DNA of 64,000 nucleotides from Paragonimus skrjabini miyazakii. Lineage: Eukaryota; Platyhelminthes; Trematoda; Plagiorchiida; Troglotrematidae. Position 1 is the first letter of the stretch. Each line of letters begins with the position of its first letter. Below are positions 57,155 to 64,000 of this stretch, piece after piece. The DNA lies in the NCBI GenBank assembly GCA_014338405.1, contig JTDE01000963.1, positions 77,209 to 141,208 on the forward strand, in the 5' to 3' direction. A program made the position numbers and the translations under genes. The notes beneath the pieces were generated by a model that searched no databases, was not told where the DNA came from, and saw nothing but the letters and a program-made list of their open reading frames with translations.

Positions 57155-60100
57155 CTGGTCACTTGTTTTGTGCGCCGTGATGCATCACAGAGGGTTTCAG
57201 ACTGTGGAATGAAAACCGAATGTGATTTAGACGGCAGCCGAGGCCGGCATTAACATTTGTTGCGCAAACCCAGGGTCCAAACTACACGAGAGCCCCCGAT
57301 CAATGAAGAGAAAGATAGCAATGGATACGCATCCCAGAGGCTGCAACCTTCATGCGGTTAGGAGTATGACTGCCATTTTCTTTCCGCTTAGGTGATACCT
57401 CGCTGCTACTTCCTTTATCTGCTTCGTTTGGTTGACAGCTTATCGTTTAATTTGGTTGGAGGTTGTTGGTGGTTTTTGTTAGCTGCTGTTGAGGCCCATA
57501 TTCAATCTTGTTAAGTTAACTGACCTGGTCGTTTTCCTTTTTTGCTTACTGATCATTCTTTTTTGGATAGGTGAAAAAATGCTGAAGATATTTGCCAAGA
57601 CACAGCTGTTATATTATGATGTAAGGGTAAAAGCGATGTTTGTAAACATATGGCTTCCTTGTGCAGGATTAATGAATTACTCTCAGATCGTCCCAATCTA
57701 TTTCCGCGCCGTTTAATCTCAAGTGAAGCAACCTTACACACTGACGGCCGCACACCCTAAGATGGTATATAACGAGAAAAAATGCCGAATTGCAAGTATA
57801 TGCGGCATGAATCTCACTTTCAAAAATGAGGTAACATAGTGCAGGTTTCACTGGTCAGGAATGGCTGTAGCGTTTTCCCTAATATATCTGAACATAGAGC
57901 TGCACCTCAAATACCACACAATAGGCAGACTGCACTTAGGTGTGATTATATGTCACTTGCCTTTAGCCAACAAAGGCTGTTGTTTTTTCATTTGCAAGCG
58001 TAGAAAAGTCAGACCGGATTATCGTGTAGTCAACAAGAGTACACATGAGATTTTGTTCATTAGGAATTCAACAGAGAACCTCGTTTTAGACGAGTTGTTA
58101 ACGGCACACTGATGCAGGCGGGAACAAGTTAGGAGACGCAATGGAAATGGATGCACCCATGGCCTCCAGTGTTTGCCAGCTCCGTTTTCAGAAGAAATGG
58201 CCTGTGGATCCTGAGAGAGACCACATGCACCGGGTACAGTCCAAACACTGCCGAGGTTCGTATCATTACTCCCGTAATAAGTACAGTCAATACCGACCTT
58301 CTCGTGATTGTAGGGATTGCGGCAAAGTGGACCGAGCGTCGCGACCAACGAAAAAGACGAAAATCCTTTCTCGGACAAGCACAAAAAACGACTACTTTTT
58401 AGATTGTCATTCGAAGAAGCCCAGTGTCCCATTAAGGGCCATGCATATTACGATAACAAAACCAGCTACACTGGTAGTTTCGAAGTTATCCGTTGTTGAA
58501 TAAGCCAACCAGTGTTAATACAGCGGCGTCTTTCATCTTACTTTTTCAATTCAGTTTTATTTTGAGCATAAGAAAAATGTGCCTAAGAGCTGTAAGTACC
58601 TACACGCATGAGCATATATATCACGTTTGCATTGTATTTCACATTAACTATCAACGTGTCTAACCGTTAAAGATATACCACCAAGTTTGCAGGCCAATCA
58701 TTCAACTGAATTATATACTCATTCTGTTTCTGTTACAGTATATTAAATGGATGTTGCTGGACAAAATATTTTTCCCAAAAATGGTTACGCACAGTTTCAT
58801 TATATGTTTGTTTCTACATCTTTTCCATAGGAGACGGTGTAAAAGTGAGAAACATGTATCACTGTATTAAAGTCCCCTACTGCAAAGCTAGTTTGGTGTT
58901 GTATGGTCTGTAAGCCTAAAACTTCCATAGCCTTATGCTAACACGATTCAGAAGCGGTAACGAAAAGACGGTCGGCCTGCAAGTAAACTTTGTTTGATGA
59001 TATAGGTATCATACGATAAGCAGACTCCAGTGCAACAGGCTGAGGCGCCAGGGAGGTGGACATGATGGGGCCTGTAGCAAACCACACGCCGTGCGCCAAA
59101 AGGGACGGATCTTGACGTAAACTCCAATCGATCTTCGGAATTCAAGGAAGATTCGGGCTGGTTGGACGGCTGTTTCGACGACAGTAATAGGAACATTGTT
59201 GATCGATGGAATATAGCCCCAGTGTTAAAGATGAAACGGATTCACCACGCGGTCGCAAGCAAGGCTACAATACCCATGCCAGCACACTGTCGCTGATGCT
59301 AGTAGACTGCAGTAACTTTCCATCCACAAGGTAATGTGAACAGGTACGGTGGTACTGGTAAGGCAACTCTCACGCTGCTGAAAGTTTAAGATCTTCTGAA
59401 CGTTGAAAGTGATGTCGCTACAACCCTTGAAATGGTAATTCCGTTTGCTATGATGAATTCTGCAAGACTAGACTAAGATTGTGTGGTTTCATTACAAAAA
59501 CTGTATAGCATCACTCTCTCAGCCTGCATGTCGATCACTTCAAGGTATATTTTTCAGTTAGTCACCATTTGTTCAGAATGCCAGTTATCCACCCCGATGA
59601 TATACGATCTGATCAGGGTAGCATTCAGTAATAAACGAAGTGCTGTTTATCCTGACCAGTTCAAATACAGCGTTCTTATTACTTACTGCATTTACTTGCT
59701 GTCAATGGTGTTTATTGCGTACTTCAATCGGATGAAGCAGCTACTAGTACGAACGCATAATTCACAGTCGGACGTTGCTCAGAACGTGAATAAATATGTT
59801 TCACATCAAGCGCTCCATTCGAGTGCCAACCACTGTACTCTGTGGTTGGTTTAGAATCAGAAATTCGTGTAATAGTGAATCATTGTACATTGTCTTCACA
59901 ATACATCACCGTGAAATAAGGTGAACAAAACTTTGTCATTCACATTCCTAAGAATCAGTTTCCACCATGTAAACTCTTGCAAGTGAGATTGGAACTGGCA
60001 TGTGTTGGATCGGGATATAACCATAAAGCAATTCTTTCCAAACGATCACGGAGTTCCGATGTGCTGCTCATGTATCATTCCGTTTTCTGGGTCGACAAAG

Positions 60101-62065
60101 TTGATGGAATGGCCAACAGTCAGTTTGCGTGGTGGATTATTTGGTTTGGAGCTTTGTAAGCTCACCATTTGCCCGTAAGGCTGAAAATGAAATGCACGTA
60201 AAATGCAGCGGGCTTTCTGAAACATGTCTTTGGATGTGAAATATTTGCAGTATCTCGTTTGCTTCGCACAGTAAACCACGAATGCCCCTCGCTTTTCTCT
60301 TTCAATACCATTGTACGTTTGCTTTTGGAAAGTGGCAACCACGGGGGTACTTTTTCTCCCACAATAAGCGATTAGTCTGTTGGCAGGATGAAACAAGCTC
60401 CATACTTTGAGTAATCACCCCGGTTTCGCCGTAATGATGGCATTGCCTCGGAAATGTACTTCAACCCTGACAAGACTTCCACGCTCAAGACTAGACGTAT
60501 GCGGCGACAAAAACTAGCTGCGGTCTTATAACTTACTCTCAAAACTTTCGCATCGGAATTTATATCTTTCTTGGTCGTTGGTTGTAGTAAGCTTGCGAAT
60601 GCCCCCGAAAGCGCAATACTAGTGCGGCGTTGACATAACATTATCACCGAACCATATTGGTGGGCCTAGTCTGAAACCTTTGGAGCTCCTGAGCCCTGAG
60701 ATCTGAAGGTTGAGTGTGGATATCTCAAGAATTAGAAACCATACTGATAGCTATCAGTAGTCCGCGGCTGGCGGGAACACCAAGTAACAATAATCAGAAC
60801 AACAAGATATCATGGGAGGAAGGTTGAAACGTTGTAGGTGAAATGGTAAATATGAAAATCGATGTTATATCCAAAGGGTTAATAAACCTGAAGACAAGCC
60901 AATAGTTGTTACCTAGGTCAGCATTGAGTTGCATACAGATGATAATCTACACTGCAAACTTGGTGGCATATTGTAGTTACCTGGAGACAACCCCGGTCTG
61001 CTTGCTGTACAATGTGGTAAATTCTTCCCAAAATCTCAGCTTACATTGCACATAGGACCGTAAGGATCGTTGTCTGCCGTTTGCTTGATGTAGGCAAACT
61101 CGTTTGTTTGTTCCCATGCTTGTCGGCCTATGCGCGCCAACGGAATCATGCACTCTTCTAGGCTGCTGTTGCGCTCGACGGTCGAGTCCTTAACCTTCCT
61201 ATCTACCTCCGCGTATCGGTGTCGTTTAGCGCTGGTTGAGACCTGTTGTAATTATCATACCATATAACTTCGGTCTTCCACAATTATCCGTATTCTTATT
61301 TGGCGTCTGGCGTTTGTTACACCTACCTGTGACAGCGTTAAGTTAGTGCACGTAAAAATATCCTTGTGGGTAAGTCACGTTAATATTTATTGTGAAATGT
61401 AGCGTAAATGTGATATAGTCTAAATTACAATTTCATGTTGGTCCTCAAAACTACGCGTGAGTTATCGATTCTACCAAGCAAAAATGTGTACTCCAACTTA
61501 TCAGTTTCATTGCAAACACTTTTCCGAAGCAAAACCGATGACGAAGACCGACACGATGCTCACAACGAAAATAATTCCAAGTTTTTTTCAACCGAAGTTG
61601 AGACTATGAGTCATTTATGGTATGGTCAGCTTTTTATTACAGCGGAACCATTATAATCGACCAACGTTCAATATTTGTCCTGAAAGATGCAATTCAATGC
61701 TTTGCGAAAAGCCGAGTAACATTTCGCGCCTAATTGATCGTTGTGACATGCAAGCCGGCCGCTTTTACCTTGATGTACGCAAAACTTTTGAGTCAAGATT
61801 GGGGTAATGTGGAGACATCGGGGGAAAACTTTCCTTCGGATTAGGGGTTCCAGCGATCGTCTTTTGGAAGAAAAAAATCACAAAACAACATGAGCCAAGA
61901 ACCTAGTGAGCCGCGCACACGACTTATACAAACAAAACTTAAATAACGTTAGCAATATGGAAGCGCGCTTTGCTACAATATTCACACTCAGTCCGTGCAC
62001 GCTTGCTGACTTCGGTCGCTCGTTACACCGTCTCCAGCATGATTAGACCTTGAAACAACATTGAA
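57155..62065. other. No recognisable gene
   Basis: Overlapping frames around 58019-58503 on both strands are shadows of each other. 59483-59854 (plus, 123 codons) and 60046-60396 (minus, 116 codons) have no domain I recognise. 58680-58800 holds a diverged copy of part of the inverted-repeat element at 43.2-44.2 kb. Confidence 0.45.
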
Positions 62066-62071
62066 ACTGAC

Positions 62072-62314
62072 CGTAGCAGGCAAGTGAGAAGATGTAATTC
62101 GGGTAGGAACGTTATTGTATCACATAACGCTACACATACTGATCAGGAGATGAGGGTGCAGATATTGGTAGGTCTCCTCTACACTAGTCTTCCAGTGCTT
62201 GATCAGTCGACACGGCGTTGTCACTAGGCTCCGTAGGAAATACGGAAACAACAGATAAGACAGCTTAAGGAAAATGGCTTACGTTTTGTTGATTTTGATT
62301 TCCCTCTATTGGAC
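62072..62314 (-). mobile_element. Solo LTR of the Gypsy family, diverged
   Basis: Aligns end to end with the 5' LTR at 48914-49163 in the same orientation. Shared anchors are GTAGCAGG, AATTCGGGTAGGAA, CATACTGATCAG, GTCTTCCAGTG, CGACACGGCGTTG and GCTCCGTAGGAAAT. It is 243 bp with many substitutions. No internal Gypsy sequence flanks it, as expected after LTR-LTR recombination. Confidence 0.82.
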
Positions 62315-62384
62315 TACACAGTTGCAGCAAGCGTACGTTTTGTCCCCACAAACATATTTTTGAATATATATGAATACGTATATA

Positions 62385-62600
62385 TGGTTGGCAGCGTCCG
62401 AAATGGATTAGTCTGTCACAGTGACTGAAGCCAATGGACGCCTGCGCCTCAAACCATCACCACAAGTGGCTTGAGTTGCACCACTTGCGGTTGCATTCAC
62501 GCACCACGTATCCGGTGTAAACCTGAAGGAATAAGACATGGAAGTGAGTGAGTGAGGCATTTGTGTCCAGCCGGCCTGTGTTGGTTAGTCAGTTGAATGT
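62385..62600 (+). repeat. Dispersed repeat family R1, copy 4
   Basis: Contains GGTTGGCAGCGTCC, GGATTAGTCTGTCACA and GTTGCACCACTTGCGGTTGC, then TATCCGGTGTAAACC. It lacks the central 150 bp of copy 1 and extends further at the 3' end, like copy 2. Confidence 0.7.
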
Positions 62601-62937
62601 CTAGCACGAAAAGAAAATCCTCATCTCGGAAAATAAACAGAGAGACTGCAATGACAAAATCTATACTAGGAAGAAAGATATGTAAACTGTAATACAAGAA
62701 GCGTTTCAGTATACGAGTGCAGATTAGCGCAGTCTGGAGAGGATAAAGTTGAAAAACGAAATTTAAAGTTGAACCACGAAAAGATCAGGCAGACGATACA
62801 TCGACAACAAAGCTCAAGAAGACTGCAGACATTCGAGTTTCTGAAAAGAGGAGCAAAATAGTTGCCCAACGACAATAGTCTTGGTCGATGCAATCATCAA
62901 CAAAATAGAATGGATATACTGATATGACATACCTGGG
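62601..62937. other. 3' UTR of the LINE C-terminus that follows, or unassigned
   Basis: The minus strand immediately below 62938 (GGTATGTCATATCAGTATATC) resembles sequence after the zinc finger of the 13.3-kb copy (AGGTTATATCCGTTATATC), so at least the first 40 bp are LINE 3' UTR. Confidence 0.5.
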
Positions 62938-63715
62938 CCTAACGTACTTGTCGTCGCTTCGCCGAAGGTGCACTGTGAGTACGCTGGTGACCTACTAATC
63001 CAAGGCGGCCAGCGTATTCGAGGCCGCACACATCGCAACGCCATATAGTCATGTCACAACGACCTATGGCACCGATGGTTCTATTGCGTACCGCGCGCTT
63101 TCGTTCTCGACCGCGCATTAACTGCTCGTTGAAATCGCGGACGCCCGTCCGACTTGTGTTCCTTCAGGCAGTCCGGTTCAAAGCTAAGTCTTCCCAACAT
63201 CTAAAATCAATTTTACAACGTGACAAACTTACTTGCATAGCATCCTGGTATCTTTGCTTCTGACCACCTAGAGTTCGTTTACTTGATCTCGGTTGTTCAT
63301 ACAGCACCTGCTTTGGAATACGGTCATCGCCCATCCGACGGACGTGACTCAGCCAACGAAGCTGATTCAACATCAGCAGGGTTTCCATCGCGTTCATATC
63401 TTCCCGCCCCAGTAATTCAACGTTCGGAGCCGTGTCCGACCACTGAATACCCAGGAAGCTTCTTAGACACTACAAATGTAAGCGGCTAAGATAGCGCACG
63501 TTCCGCTGATACAATATCCACCTTTCACTACCGTACAGCAGCATAGACAGCGCAATTGAGCGATAGACAAAGAGCTTAGTGCTAGGCGTTAGGCTGTGAT
63601 TCTTCCAAACACGTCGTTCAAGACGTCAGAAAGCGGTAATAGCCTTTGCCACACCAGCTCTCAACTCGCGGTCCACGGACAGATCGGTGGACAGATTGCT
63701 GCCCAAGTAGCAGAA
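62938..63715 (-). pseudogene. RTE-like LINE C-terminus with intact C2H2 zinc finger
   Basis: Same family as 12366-13315. Blocks on the minus strand are NLSTDLSVDREL (63705), HGSERWI-like (ETW equivalent) near 63525, then LNQLRWLSHVRRMGDDRIPK (63360), QVLYEQPRSSKRTLGGQKQR and FRCWEDLALNRTA, with a TGA at 63164 where the relative has Trp. After frame changes comes RGRERKRAVRNRTIGAIGR. The ORF ends in CDVCGLEYAGRLGLVGHQRTH (63025-62963, shown in overlapping parts CDVCGLEYAGRL and LGLVGHQRTH), a C-x2-C-x12-H-x3-H finger with all four ligands, then a stop at about 62938. The finger may bind element nucleic acid. Confidence 0.82.
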
Positions 63716-63829
63716 ATCGGTACAACTGCTGTAGTAGCGTGTAGTGCGCTGCCATTTTGTTTTTTCACACATACTCCCTTCCGCTTCCTTTCAGGCCCTC
63801 AAACACGCGGGTTGGCCGCGTCCGCGCAA

Positions 63830-64000
63830 TGAGTGGAGGTGGATGACCAACCAGAGCCGGAGGATGGCGAGCAGTGAGCGTGAGGCCACTGTTCATTGAT
63901 GGGCTATTCCGGACCGGGGGACTCCGTGTATATACATGGACAAGAACACGTTGTGCACTGAATCTCTCGGTGTCTGTGTTGTGTTCAATAAATGTTTACT
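63830..64000 (+). other. Possible LTR or 3' end with TATA-like and AATAAA signals
   Basis: At the window edge: a GC-richer block (GGACCGGGGGACTCCG), then GTATATACATGG (TATA-like, 63929), then TCAATAAATG (polyadenylation signal, 63988). A TATA box about 60 bp ahead of AATAAA is typical of the U3-R part of trematode Gypsy LTRs. A host transcript end is an alternative. No coding sequence can be tied to it within the window. Confidence 0.35.

Noticed and set aside
58019..58503. Overlapping open frames on both strands (137 and 120 codons) as a gene
   Set aside because: Mutually shadowing frames, no domain pattern, no upstream or downstream exons recognisable.
1..64000. CRISPR arrays, operons, riboswitches, rRNA genes
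   Set aside because: No regularly spaced direct repeats, no compact gene arrays and no rRNA-like sequence; the window is clearly spliced eukaryotic DNA.

Overview
The window looks like nuclear DNA of a parasitic flatworm (trematode or large-genome tapeworm; inferred). It has AT-leaning spliced DNA with kilobase introns, one animal-type gene spread over more than 12 kb, and dense, decayed RTE-, CR1-, Penelope- and Gypsy-type retroelements of the kind common in digenean and diphyllobothriid genomes. There is no prokaryotic gene organisation. Two runs of exactly 100 N (4063-4162, 47031-47130) are scaffold gaps. No database search was possible, so family names rest on motif recognition.

The one cellular gene I can support is an NDR-family (STK38/Tricornered) AGC protein kinase on the minus strand. 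Four coding exons are visible in order (30673-30401, 25670-25554, 20525-20442, 18629-18506), with intron phases 0, 0, 0 and 1. They encode the N-terminal MOB-binding region and the N-lobe of the kinase up to the hinge. I could not find the rest of the kinase domain between 18505 and 1, so intron 4 is at least 18.5 kb or the remaining exons lie beyond the left edge.

Layout. 1-1.6 kb: a tRNA-like segment and an RTE-type LINE 3' end (minus). 1.6-11.3 kb: no recognisable genes, one gap. 11.3-13.3 kb: a LINE reverse transcriptase relic interrupted by an antisense 0.55-kb repeat. 13.3-18.5 kb: mostly empty, plus a LINE endonuclease fragment. 18.5-30.7 kb: the NDR exons, whose introns hold RTE and Penelope relics in both strands and a repeat family. 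28.0-30.2 kb: the 5' half of an RTE element with a nearly intact endonuclease, ending about 170 bp from NDR exon 1. 31.3-41.2 kb: a cluster of at least six RTE pieces, including a nearly complete but catalytically dead reverse transcriptase (33.1-35.0 kb) and a 240-bp near-perfect inverted repeat. 42.5-53.2 kb: a CR1-like LINE (minus) next to, and probably broken by, a 5-kb Gypsy LTR retrotransposon and a small inverted-repeat element. 53.3-62 kb: little that is recognisable. 62-64 kb: a solo LTR of the same Gypsy family, a dispersed repeat, a LINE C-terminus with a C2H2 zinc finger, and what may be the start of another LTR.

Functionally, the window is a kinase locus colonised by retroelements. 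Every element examined carries stops, frameshifts or lost catalytic residues, so none looks autonomous. I did not find a convincing new biological system. The most interesting features are structural: large inverted LINE copies bracketing the kinase exons, chimeric LINE junctions, and nested insertions.
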